NCBI GenBank assembly: GCA_036850595.1
Contig: CM072160.1
Coordinates: forward strand, 5,535,773-5,599,772
Source: Rhyacichthys aspro
Taxonomy: Eukaryota > Chordata > Actinopteri > Gobiiformes > Rhyacichthyidae
Length of the DNA stretch: 64,000 nt
Direction: 5' to 3'
The position numbers and the translations under genes were made by a program. Under the pieces are notes generated by a model that made no database searches, was not told the DNA's origin, and saw nothing but the letters and a program-made list of their open reading frames with translations. Within the stretch, counting starts at the first letter, position 1; every line of letters begins with the position of its first letter. Shown piece after piece: positions 27,560-39,273 of this stretch.

Positions 27560-27740
27560 TCAACATAATTTGCACTTCAAACCTCGTCTCCAAAAAGCTG
27601 CACCAGTTGCTCCATATTTTATCAGCTCGTGCTGGCCTTGCGGTCGTCCATCAGTATATTCCCTACGACTATGACTGGCCCAGTTCTCTGCATGTGGCAA
27701 CAATAGCGTCAGCACGCAGTAATGAATCAAATTAAGTGGA
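27560..27740. other. Candidate conserved non-coding block
   Basis: A GC-raised interval with CpGs at about 27584, 27627, 27640, 27645, 27666, 27706 and 27715, ending in AATGAATCAAATTAAG, which holds overlapping homeodomain-like cores. It is preceded and followed by A+T-rich DNA. No splice-site-bounded frame is visible. I infer a regulatory element from texture alone. Confidence 0.32.
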
Positions 27741-30016
27741 ATGTCAGCTAGGCTAACAGAGCTCTCCTTCTCTTCGCAGCATGAAAAGGAATAGTTTCAT
27801 GCCTCCAATTTGTTTCCCCCAGCCCTGGCTGCCACATATTTTGTGTTTCATCTTAATAAAAATGAAAAAAAAAACCCAGAAACACAAGGATAAGGATTCC
27901 AATTTGAAAGTGAAATTCTTACTAGTCAGGTAACAGGGTTGGCAGGAGTACTTCCTTTTGGCTTAATGTAAATACACACAATGGCATAAATTGTGTCCCA
28001 AAGAAGGCAGCGTTTGTCTTTTAGTCATTCCCCATCTCTCTTTTTGAAGATGAAAGTTTGCAGTGATACTTCACAGAAACAGAAAGAGGAGCAGACAGCA
28101 AAATGCTAGTGATGCAGTGATGAAAGTGTGAGAGAAGTCACACAGCAATGTTTGAATGAATAAACTGCACAGTTTTACGGCACAACTGTTGGTTTATGTG
28201 ATTCTGCTAATATACAGAAGAATAAAGGTTTCACATTTAAAGCACTATGGCTTTGGGGCAAAGCAGGTAAACAAACAAGAATTTGTTTGTTTGAATGTGT
28301 TTAACCTCAAGCCATTGTGGGTTTTTTCACCATAACAAATGGGGCTTAATTAAACTTCTGTTTTTGCCCATGTGTTGTTCCAGTCGTTGTCACTTGTCAA
28401 GTGTTGTTAAGTAAAAAGTAATACAGATGCAACACAAACAGCGCAAAACATTTACACTGAAACAGTGCCAAGCTTTAAATGTGTTTTGTAAGTAGCCAAA
28501 GTGTGATCCAACATCTACATTTTATTAGATTTGTGAGTTACTGTCCAGCTCTACAGATGTATTGTGCTTTCTTGTAGTCGGGCAATCTGAAGTAGTACCT
28601 GCTCTCCTTAATATTTAATTGTTTAGCTTCAATCCACTGCCTTTATGCTTCTGTGGACATTTGTTAATGTGATTTAGGGAGAAAAAACAAAAGAGACACT
28701 ACAAATCCAATACCACTAAACAGGACATAAAGCCGACATTGAACAGCTATTTGTAGTGAGAAAATAAAGCAGGCCAGGACGGCAAAGAGTGACAGAAAAG
28801 AGAGCAATAGAGTGAGATTATCCGTGGCCTTTAACTGCAATACTAATCCATACTTTACAATATTGTCGCTCGGCGCCAGGAGGACATAAATCTGCAGCCC
28901 GACACAGTCTATTGAAACACTTAACAGACAAATGGACAAGAGGGAACAGAGGATATTACACTGCCCAACATACCACTCTGTCTCTATTTCTCCCACTTGT
29001 ACGCAGTAAATGTAAAGCATTTGGCCCACAGACTGTTTATTCTTGATAGACACTGTATGAGGTCAGGAACATGGCACCATTAAGGCTTGAGCCACTGAGT
29101 TTTCAGAGCGCTCCGGTGAGGAAACTGAGTCTATTTGCATCGGCAGTCTCAAACCAAAAGGTGTATCCAATGTCTTGGGGGCGAATAGAGAAAAAGAATA
29201 AGAAAAGCAGCAAGAGGCTCCCTCTATATATAGAAGCTAATCTGTCATCTCATTTTTGTCATCTCCCTTTCCCTCGTTTTTGCTTTGAGGAACGAGGGAT
29301 TGATGTTCTGAAGATCAGAGCATGTACAGAGGGAGTCTTAGAGGCTTGTAGAAAAGGGGAGAATAAGGACTGAGGAAAAGTGGTGGAGCTACTGATGACT
29401 GCCGTTTTTAGAGACCCAGTTGGAGCTGGCCACAGTCCAAGTGCAACTCGAAAAAAATGAAGGCCTCAGAAATACTTGCCTTTGACGAGACATTCACAAA
29501 CAAAACCCTCGCTTAGTGCATGGTTTTATGTGCTTGCTTTTTATGCCCTCAAATATGAATGCAAAGGGACATGTCTAACACATTTAAGATGTGTGTAGCC
29601 ACTAGTTCTTAATGATTAGACCCATATTAATAGCTGTGCAGTGGTCGGACACCAGCCAAAATAGAAAGCATCAAGGAACTATGTTGTAAATGTAGAAATA
29701 TCATCTGTAAACTATATGACACAATATTTCGACACCACAAACACAAACACCACAAAATAAAAATACAATAGCTATACTTGACTGTTGTGTGTCCCCTGTG
29801 GCCCACACTGTCATGTGAAGAACACTCTGCAGATGTGTCTATATTGCCGCAACAACAAGTATATCAAGCCTCAAGAAACAGGAAGCTATACTGTACATCC
29901 AACACTAAACTTTCAAAAGATTATTCCCAACCTGTACTCTGAGTCAAAGATTTCTTGGCAACACCACAGCTGCAGCCCGGAGTCAGACATCTCTAAAGTG
30001 GATATTGTTTGAACGG

Positions 30017-30037
30017 CCTGTCAGCAGCTCTGACAGG
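30017..30037. repeat. Short perfect hairpin
   Basis: Arms CCTGTCAG (30017-30024) and CTGACAGG (30030-30037) around a 5-nt loop CAGCT. The two halves contain TGTCA/TGACA, the core recognised by TALE homeodomain factors such as MEIS. Structure is seen; any role is inference. Confidence 0.6.
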
Positions 30038-31145
30038 TCGAATTCCCTGGCACCGGCATCCGATTCAAACAAATAGGCCTTGTTCACAAACGCTCCTCAG
30101 AAGATACAGAGAGTTCTTATAAATGTGCTTTTGATAAAGTCTGTCTCATGGTCACTTCAAAGCTAACGTGATGAAGTGGGTAAAGAAGGAGCAAAGGGAT
30201 GTGGGAGGAAAAGGCGTGAGCCAGGAGGAGAGAAGGAAGGATAAAACGCAAAGGGAACAAGCGGCTGTAGAAATGGGGGAAGTGAGGGCAAGATGAAAGG
30301 CAGACGAAGAGAGATTACACTGCAAAAAAGTGGGCAAACAATTAGCTTTAAGAAGACAGGATCCACAAGAATAAAGCCACACATATAAGATTTACACATA
30401 CAACTTGTATGACAGATGTGCTCATCACAAAGCAAAGCGGAGCCCAATTGAAGCTTCAACTTTTTGCTGAGAGAGAATTCTCCTGTTCAGCTTCGAGAAA
30501 CTCTCTGAAGAGTGGCTCTGCTAAGGCCTGAAGGCGTGCATTAATACATATGGGAGAGAGGAGGATCATTAGAATAACTCCAGCCATTCACACATGCCAG
30601 AAAGTTAGCTAGCAAGCTCCATCTAGAAACATTTCATCTGAATAATTCACACAAGTGTAAATAAAACATATCCAGTGGCCTTCACCTTAGATAAATGAAA
30701 CAAGATCACTGCTGTGCTGAGTAATGAGTTCCTCTCTCGCGGATGAGCACAAATTTGACATGCAAGCAGATGTATATCATAAAAAGACCATACCTCCAAA
30801 ATCATATTCACATTGATATTCATTGGTTTGAAACGGAATATTTCATCTCGATTCCTGCCATACATAGTGTCATTAAAAACAACTGTCATTACTCCAAAAC
30901 TGCAAGACATTTAGCTGCAATGATGTCCAAAGTGCTATTATCAAAAAACAATAACTGTCAAATTTAGTTATCCATCGCCAAGTGCTTAGCAGGCACATTA
31001 CCTTTCATTTTCTTTGAATAACAGATTATAGCCTAACGTTTATTGCTTTTCTCCTGCTGTGGAGAGTGTAATATGTTTTGTATAATGCAAAAGACCCGAA
31101 TCACGCCCCTAGAACAAATAGCCCCATATTCAATGAGACGGCAAG

Positions 31146-31480
31146 ATGTGTGAAAAAGATCAGTCGTCCAGTGACAGGGCATTAGGAGCAGACAGGCGAC
31201 GAAGAGGGTGGAAGGTGGCAGAGGACAAGAAATCAAAGTTTCCAGTCAGGACAAGACGAATAGACCACAGGCTTTTTACCACGCGTCCCAGCGGTGCTAC
31301 AGAGTTAACACGCTGCGGTGATGTAGTCGGCTGCCTGTGAGCCAAAGCTACAATAGACACTGAGCAGAAATCAATAGCCGCTCCAGCCAATTCCTCAGCG
31401 CGGCTCCTGTGATTATGACAGTCGCTCCGGGAGGTTGGAGTGTATGGATCATGTTGCCTCTCATGCAGGCTCAAGGGCAC
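31146..31480. other. CpG-rich candidate regulatory block
   Basis: GC close to 50% with CpGs clustered at 31190-31440, including an ACGCGT and an AGCGCGGC. The lack of A+T lets a 110-codon minus-strand frame stay open (31160-31492), but it begins at GTG and its product is not recognisable. A regulatory block is the likelier reading than an exon, since no acceptor or donor pair frames it convincingly. Confidence 0.3.
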
Positions 31481-32147
31481 TGCCAGTGGCACACCAAAAC
31501 CTTTTGTGTTTTAAAAAAGGTCAATCGATAAAGAAAGCTGCTCACACAACTCTGAAATTATGCAATAATCGGTCTTAAACTGGTTCCAGGGGATTGTGCA
31601 GCCTCAGTGGGAATCAGCAGGACAGGTGATTTTGCAATTTAAATAAAAATGTACCAAGAGGAAATGTTAGCTGTTCTCTTAGGCTATTGCAGACATATCA
31701 GTTTTTTTGTGACAAAGATGTAATTTGTAAATGAGATTTGAATAGATCTAGGCCATTTGCTGAAAAAGGTGTGTTTATTTTGAATGAACATTACACTAAA
31801 CTGTCTCAACATCATTTATAAAGAACAGGAATTGTAGTCTTTACAAATCAGAAAGACACTAACCAGAGCAGCATAATATGAGCCTTGGCTTGGACACAAG
31901 CATAAAAGACAACTTGGAAGTGTTCAGTGACAGTAAGGTGTTAGAGAAGTATTGGGTGGCACACTAACACCACTGTGGCTCACACAAAAACCTACAAATG
32001 AATCTTTGAGCATAGACTTCACTGGACATGGTGCCTACATTGGTTGTGACCCTTCAGTTTTTGTACTGTATATCATTGTTTTTGTTTTGTTTTTTATTGT
32101 TTTGTATTTTAGTAAGACGTTTTCACAGGAAATTTGATAATTACAGC

Positions 32148-32225
32148 ATTTAAAGCGACATCCAGTGGTGAAATTCCAGACTGCAACTGCTTTCTGTGAG
32201 CACCTACGGTAGCCCTGCAGGGACA
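32148..32225 (+). repeat. Fragment of a fish interspersed repeat
   Basis: The strings TTTAAAGCGACATCCAGTGG and, 30 nt later, GCACCTACGGTAGCCCTGCA occur in the same order in a short interspersed repeat that I recall from percomorph genomes ('taaagcgacatctagtgg ... cacctacggtagcc'). Identification is from memory. The opposite end is not recognisable. Non-coding. Confidence 0.45.
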
Positions 32226-32700
32226 TATTTTTGTCCAACTCCAACAACTGCTATTTTCAGGAAATTGTGCCATATTAAAATGTTTACAGACTGCACATTT
32301 AAATTCAAATTGAGTATTTAAGTCTACAGCCTGAATGATTGTAATTATTTTTTTTATTACTTTAACTGTGAAGTCAACAATAACCAATGCCTCAACATGA
32401 AGTTAAATACAGAATATCTTGAATATTCCTTCCTGGAGTGTCTCTATGTGGTAACCAAAGGATGTCCCTTGGTTTAATGCTGAGACAGACACATGAAGAC
32501 AGCTGCTCCTCCTCCCCCCTCAATGTTTTCAATCCCAGACAAACTTAACTCCCAGCTCTTACCTCTCCTCCTCCTGACTCACCAGATTTTCTCTCCATCT
32601 GCTTTGTCTTTTAATTACTTAAGTATTACTACTAATTATTACTTAAAGTTAATAATTGTTAATTTAGGCAAATGTCTAGTGGTTAGTTAGTTATAAGTGA

Positions 32701-32727
32701 GTGTGAGTGTGTGTGTGTGTGTGTGTG
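32701..32727. repeat. (TG)n microsatellite
   Basis: A perfect GT run of about ten units (32707-32727) preceded by an imperfect GTGTGA. Likely polymorphic. Directly readable. Confidence 0.9.
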
Positions 32728-35700
32728 ATATCTACCTCCTCAGCTCTTATTACTCTGACACAACACTTTCTAAATTAGCCTCCTGACACCGACCACTGCA
32801 CGAACCTAAGTGCTTGACCCCGACTTTACCCACATCACGTCTGTTGTTTTTCTCAAGTGGAAATATTTCGCTGCAGGCAGCAGAAGTAATTTTACAAAAC
32901 ATCCTGTAAAAGCTAATTTTACTTAACCCAAAGGTAACACAGCAATAGGCTTTATATCCTTAAAGTGTATTCATTTTGTTTTAAGCCAAAAAAAAATAAA
33001 GTCACATGAACTGATTAACTGGTAGCCAAAGATACAAGACACACTATTGTTAATGCAAGAGCAACCAATCAGAAAAGACCACCCAGTACTGAACATAAAG
33101 CCTGTCTTTGTTTTTGCAAGTCCAGACTACAAAACATGAACTAAGTCTGCAAAATTTCCAAGCAAAAAAAGTCAAAGAGTCAATTTTAGCAGGGAGCTTG
33201 GACTATGGTGTATTTCAGCTCACTTCAATTCATTTGCCTTTTGTAGTAGGAGACAATATTGTAAAGCATTTGCAAAGAGCTAAACACGCAATAGAAATAG
33301 AGACTACTCTTGGTTTTAAGAGCAGCTTTAAGACCACTAAAAGAGTTGATCTAAACGCATAGTAACTCAAGTGTCTTCAAAGGCAACCGAGAACATTTTT
33401 GTGAGCATCTCTGTAAATCTGTCACATAGCAGTCTTGATTCAGTCTAGGCTATGTATAGTTCTGACTACAGATAAAAAGGTATTTGTCTGGACATATGTT
33501 AAACTGTCTGTGTACAACTAAAAGAGTGCGCAACCTACAAACAATGCATCCCTAGTTCACTGCATCTGACCTTGAGAAAAACGAACACACAGCTGTTGTC
33601 ATTTTATCACGTCCTAAAAATGGTTAAGCTACACCCAATTGCTGCCAACCCTTTGAACCTGACTCACAGTTTCGACGGTTCAGGTCTCACACACTCAAAG
33701 GGGTTTTGATTAATGATAGCGTTGTTAGCGGTAATGAGCACTTGGACTCTGGCGCTGCCCTTTTCTTCCGGTTCTGTGGCTGGCATCTGCTTACCTTACA
33801 CATGTAGAGGGAAAGTAGTCCTGTTCGTAGCTGGAGGGCAGAGGAGCGAGCGATAACACATTCCTTTATTGTTGGCACACACCACAGGAGTGTAATAGAA
33901 TGAAGAGAATAAAAGCTAGTATGCTACTTTTGTTCCAATACATTAATGGGAAGTCGGTAAAATTGGCAAACAGTAAATGTAAGTGGGTGAGTCTCGACTG
34001 TAACCTCTTAACTTTTAGTAAGAGTGAAAACTATGGCAACTTCGTAAATGGGATGGATATATGTTGTATGATAACGGCCTGGGGCAAAGGACAGAATAGG
34101 CTTTTTTAATATAAAATCATGTGGGCTTTATAATTAATTAATTGCTCTAGTTGGTTGTGTGTCCAGAGGCAGTTTATTCTGTGTCCGTTGATACTGACCC
34201 CTTGAAATCGAAGAACAGAGAACAGACAAATTCTTCGTAGAAAATAGAAAAAAAATAAAAATTAGGATGCATGGCAGAGCTTAAATTATTAGAGCTTATT
34301 TTTCTGAAAGAGAGAAAATGAGACCTCCCTTTTCTTTAAATAACTGAGCCAAGGAAAAAGGGAGATATTTTCCCGTCATATGTCATGCCATAGTAATTGA
34401 CAGCCTTGAAGACCTAGTGCTGTCAAGAGATGGCTGGAGATGCCCAAGAAGAACTAATGTCTCCTGGAGGAAGAGTGCAGCTTATATAAACTTCAATAGA
34501 CTTCATTAGAGTCTATTATAAGAGCAAATACTGCACGGAAAAGCTGCAAAAGCCAGGGTTTTCAGACTTCATCTCCATTTTCTGCCAATTGCATCTTCAG
34601 TTGTGTACAGACATGTGTTAGCTCTTTTGTGTGGTGCCAACTCTGGGGACACTCAGACCAAGGACAGGTTAATTTGAAATGGACATCTGATCACAGTTAA
34701 GCCTCGCAATAGCACCATGGCATGCCGTGTTAATGCCAAGAGACGTTGGTTTCAGCCTTAATGGGATTAAAAAAGCATTCTTCCATACTGAAATATGAAC
34801 TTTAAAATGGAGCTAACCAAGTTAAGACTTCAAGTCATAATTCAGTTCAGTAGTAAGGCTTCTTGGAAAGGCGCTAGTGTGTCCCATTTCATTCCACAAA
34901 CACTGCATGGCCGTGAACTCTGTCTGTCTCATAAACACAGGCTTTGAACGTGTTTGTTCCTATGTGTGTGTTTAACTCTGTGGAAAGGCAGGGTTCAAGG
35001 GTCGGAAAAAGTTGGAGACAGAGTGAAAGTGAGAGAAAGACGAGTGGTGGAAAGTCCTCAGAGAACATCTCACAGCATTTAATTCCCGAGCCATTCCTTC
35101 ACCTGAATATGTTGTAAACTGTACTGACAACAGGATACATCGCCGTCATAAAACACACACTTCAACAAGTCTTATTTACAGCAAGAGAGTCCAGGTCCTA
35201 CAAGCAATAATTACTTCTGGTTTTATTCTCTTCTTCATACATAGAAGAGTAACCATTCACATGGTCATTTTGACGCCAACATGTGACACCTCTTTTAGGT
35301 TCCTAAATGTATCAACCATTTCTACTTGTCAAATGTCACACAGTCTATTACAGACATGTCAAAAGTCTGGGTGATTTTAAACAAGTTTGACAAGTTGTGT
35401 CATAAATATTTAATGGAGAATTTTTTTTGGAGTATTCGGAAAAAAAGGGCGTGTTATTCTTTGTTGTTATTTCTTGATGTTAAACAAAAATATCTATATA
35501 CTTTAATAAGTTGTTTAAATAAGCTCAGTCAAGATCTTTACTTCACTGAGTATTTTTAGATGTTTAGATTCAAGTGAACAATGACCATTTAAGACAAAAA
35601 AAAAAACAACATTGCTTATATTTTGTTCTATTGTCTGTGAAAAAATAACAATACTTCTTTATGTATAACAATTCAACTCAACGTAATGGCACCTCATTAG

Positions 35701-37904
35701 AAATAGATTTCTTATAAAATGTCCATTGTTCACATTGACAGTCGGGGAAAAAAAATGCCAGAGGAGCACAGTTCATCCAACATTTTCACACAATCCAATC
35801 TGTTCCTCTTTGAAAACAGATTGGGATGAAAACCTGACCTGTAACAATGGGACCTGGTATATAAGCTCATCCCACCACCTCTACGGTTCCCTGCCTGTAC
35901 TTCTCGCTTTTCTAACCTCCACATCTCTCCATTGTACCACCATCATCTGACGTTAACTCTCATTACAGGGGGGTAATAGACCCTCCGACTGTAAGATCCT
36001 CTTTATTATCCCTCAACTGTGGACTACATCTATAAGCTGATTAGCTAGAGCTGCCTTTTCAGAATTTCAATTAGAAGCGTTGTTGAATAGTCGAGAAGAT
36101 TGCATGCCTTATAATCATTACTGGCTTTCTCAGAGCGGTGTTCAAATACTGTAATCCAAGAAATACATTGCACCAGTGAGAATAAAAAAGCTAGATAGCT
36201 GACATAATGGCATATTTTAATGTTAGAGTCACAGAGAAGTGGCAAGCAATCAGCACCAATCCACAAATGCATGACTCAGTGGCATAATAAAGGCAGACTA
36301 ACACTGAAAAACCACTTCTCTTATAAACAGTTAATGGTGGTATGGAAATAAATAGTGAAATAGTAATAAACAACTTATTGTAAATACCAAACTTGTCAAG
36401 ACCATTATTTAGAGTGAGACAAGAAAGAGAAACCAGGGAGCGGCTCAATTGTTGCGAGTCTAGATTAAAAACAATGTCAAACTCAGTCAGTTTGTCAAGT
36501 GCTTGGGTAAAAAAGGGCAGAGAGTTCATGAGTGATTTCAAAAAGCGAAATGAGCAATGTTTAAGGTTGCATTTAAACACAGACTGTTGTATCCAATCAA
36601 AATAAAGATGTGTAGCTCCACTGCAGAGCTGGCTTTTAAATCCCAAGTCCCCCATGTCCTTAAAGTGCAATAACTTCTTAATTATGAGTAGACATAGACA
36701 AGTTGGACTGGAATAGCTGATATTTAGGAATCAAATACACATTAGTGGCTTTAAAACTGTAAACATCAGTCTCTATAATACCATTGTACATCTACATACA
36801 TTCAATTGTATTCAAAATAAACTTTTCAAGAAATGCAGAGTCTAGTGAATGAGGAAGTGCATTAATGGAGGGTTGGGGGTGGACTCCCAGCACAAATGGA
36901 TTTGGGTCAGATGACAAGGATATGATGTGATCAGTGCTGAAGGGGGAGGTGTGACTGTTTCTGTAGGAGGTTACATCGCATACATCTGGAGCGCTAGCAT
37001 TTGTGATGTCATTAGTGTCAGGGCCAAAATATGATTATATCAGTGCATTATCAGTATCTGTTGAAGGTATGCAGCTTAATGAAATACCCAATTGACACAA
37101 AAGTCATCACTGTGCTTCACCGTGCTATCACATGACACTGTAATAATCCACTGAATCATTTAACTAGTATTGTATTATTTTTTCTCTCTCTAAAATTATG
37201 AACCAACTCCAAGCTGTCCCTGTGGAAAGGAGTAACGTGATGCTGATGTCTTCCCTGGGTCTAATATAGTTGCCATTGTCAGGGACACATCTGAATGCAT
37301 GAGGAAGAATAAACCTTGTACTGTGCCCTTCACATTATACCACCCTGGTATCTCTCTGTGGAGATTATCAGTGTCACAAAAGCATGTGGCTCAGTGCTAA
37401 GTGAATCGCTGTTGTCATGTTTTCACTTCTAGTGATTTGACAAAGAGCTCAGCCTCTATTAAAGCGTCAGTGTGAGCACAGAGCCCGGGAAGGAGAGGAT
37501 ACAGTGGTGCACACAAGAGGATTTGTGAGTTAGTTGTGTGCTGCATTTGCCGCTGAACAACTGCAACAGAGCAGCTCCGAGTCAAGTACCTTCTCCCTCG
37601 ACACCTACAAGAGGAAGATGAGAGCTGAGTTTCTGACAATTCAACAAGCCTTTTACAGGTGCAGACTCATTCAGAGGAGAATAGCGACCCTCTGAAACCT
37701 CAAAACCCTGCTTTTCTGTCAGATTTTTCTTGAATAAAAATATATCCTGTGATTTCAGTTTTACAGAGCTTTTCAGTCTGTCTGTATCCCTCCACCAGCT
37801 GTGTACTTTTTTATTTTTTCAGAATGAGTAAGAGTACCTCGACGTGATTACTCATTACTAGCAAATACAGAGACTAGTGCAAAATATCTGTGAACAATGC
37901 ACAG

Positions 37905-38009
37905 ATTTCAATACCATGTTGATTTTTCAGGTTTTGCCATCTGTTTTGAAGAAGCTAGATCCTGTGCAATTTAGCAGAGCATCATCTTCCAGTTTGCTCT
38001 ACTTTTATC
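37905..38009 (+). repeat. Dispersed repeat, copy B
   Basis: Second copy of the repeat at 26534-26632, same orientation. It reads ATTTCAATACCATG, GATTTTTCAGG, then AGCAGAGCATCATC and CAGTTTGCTCTACTTTTA. It is slightly longer than copy A in the middle. Both copies look old, and neither encodes protein. Confidence 0.6.
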
Positions 38010-39230
38010 ATAGTTTTTTTCCCATTATGCTTCTGAAATTTTTGACATATTGCTTTGTTCATACAGGACTTTATTCACTGTTCCACACACTATTGGCTTA
38101 TTTGCTGTCTGATGTTAATACTTACCCACTACAATTTACAACCTGCTTGAAAAAAACAAAACAAAAACACTGACACCTCAAGTACTTTCAAGAAATGGCT
38201 TGGATGGATTTATCGATTAGAGACACTGCTCAAGCCTTAGCTTTCATTCCACTGCAATTACTGTGTAAATTGCAGCTCTAAACATTCTTAAAAGTCCTTT
38301 CGAATAGTAAACAACCTGGCAGCGTCCATTTGTGAATAAGGGAAATACACTGTAAAAAGTACAAGAAAGCAATCATGTAGAAGAGGGATAAAGTGGAAGT
38401 GAGTGAAATCATGGTGCAGTCAGGTAGAGACTGAGCCAAATGGGAGAAAGAGTGTGGCATCAAACCAAGGGATCACACAGAGGGCAGGGATCACAAACAA
38501 TATACGGGCAACAAAAAGCCAGGAAATGCAATAGGAAATGGAGTAGAGTGAAAGATGAAAAGCGGGAGATAGTGAGTGCTAAAGCGTAGTAGCAGAGACA
38601 GCAGATGGTGGGGATTATTCCCGACTAAAATACGCAGGGATCTACGGAGGGAAGGCCACAGACATAAACCGTTACCGACTCCATCTGCCAGAAATAGACC
38701 AAAAAGAGCTGTAGATCCACCATCGCTGCAATGATCAAATGCTGCCTAAATGGCAAAATCAACCATCAAGCCAATGCTCAAACTGCAGTCTGTCTCTCAA
38801 TAAATCAGTTTCACTATGTGCTTCAGAATAGCAAATAAACATCATCTTATCTATTCTTTTAAGTGTCATTTCCTCACATTTTTCAGTTGATTTTTCTATT
38901 TTGTTCTCTTTTACCAGTCTGTTCAGCCATACATGTTGCCTTTACATAAGTTCTATACAATGAAATAGTCTACAGTAAATCCTCTTTACAATTATTCCCA
39001 CAAAGTATAAGCTGAGTTGGACAAATTGAACTTTTATCTAACATTGGGGATGTTTTATGTGGTGCTTAGTTTCTTTGATTGGTTCCATGTCTATCCAATG
39101 GCCCCCAGAGGCTTGTAGTTTGCATATCTACAACCGCTAAAGGTTTATTTTTTCATCAAATGCAAGATAAAAAATATAAACATGTTTCTGTAGTGTTGCA
39201 ATGCTACAACTGAGAAGTATGTAGTGAACA

Positions 39231-39273
39231 GTGGGTCACATTTAGGTCCTAAACCACAGTTTGAAAAGCACTG
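39231..39273 (-). mobile_element. Single end of a hAT-like MITE
   Basis: Read from the minus strand, the segment begins CAGTGCTTTTCAAACTGTGG and continues GTTTAGGACC...GACCCAC. This is the form of the common vertebrate hAT-type terminus 'CAGTGNTTCTCAAACTGTGG'. I could not find the opposite end or a target duplication, so this is a fragment. Identification is from family memory. Confidence 0.45.

Larger units (their letters stand above)
26633..31140. other. Non-coding stretch, no gene seen
   Basis: Candidate regulatory blocks at 27560-27740 and 28840-28930 are described separately or noted here for retained CpG. A purine-rich run spans about 30178-30310. A perfect short hairpin lies at 30017-30037. 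A minus-strand frame at 28664-29053 is hydrophobic but opens at GTG and matches no family I know. Confidence 0.65.
31481..37904. other. Non-coding stretch, no gene seen
   Basis: Holds a repeat fragment at 32148-32225, a TG microsatellite at 32701-32727 and a GC-raised patch at 34350-34780 without exons. The window's longest open frame (36191-36670, minus) is discussed among the findings and rejected as a gene: it opens at TTG, is cysteine- and leucine-rich like random A+T-poor antisense, and has no known domain. Confidence 0.65.

Noticed and set aside
28664..29053. Hydrophobic 129-codon minus-strand frame resembling membrane segments
   Set aside because: Opens at GTG; the Leu/Ile/Val/Phe richness follows from A-rich DNA on the opposite strand, and no membrane-protein family signature is visible.
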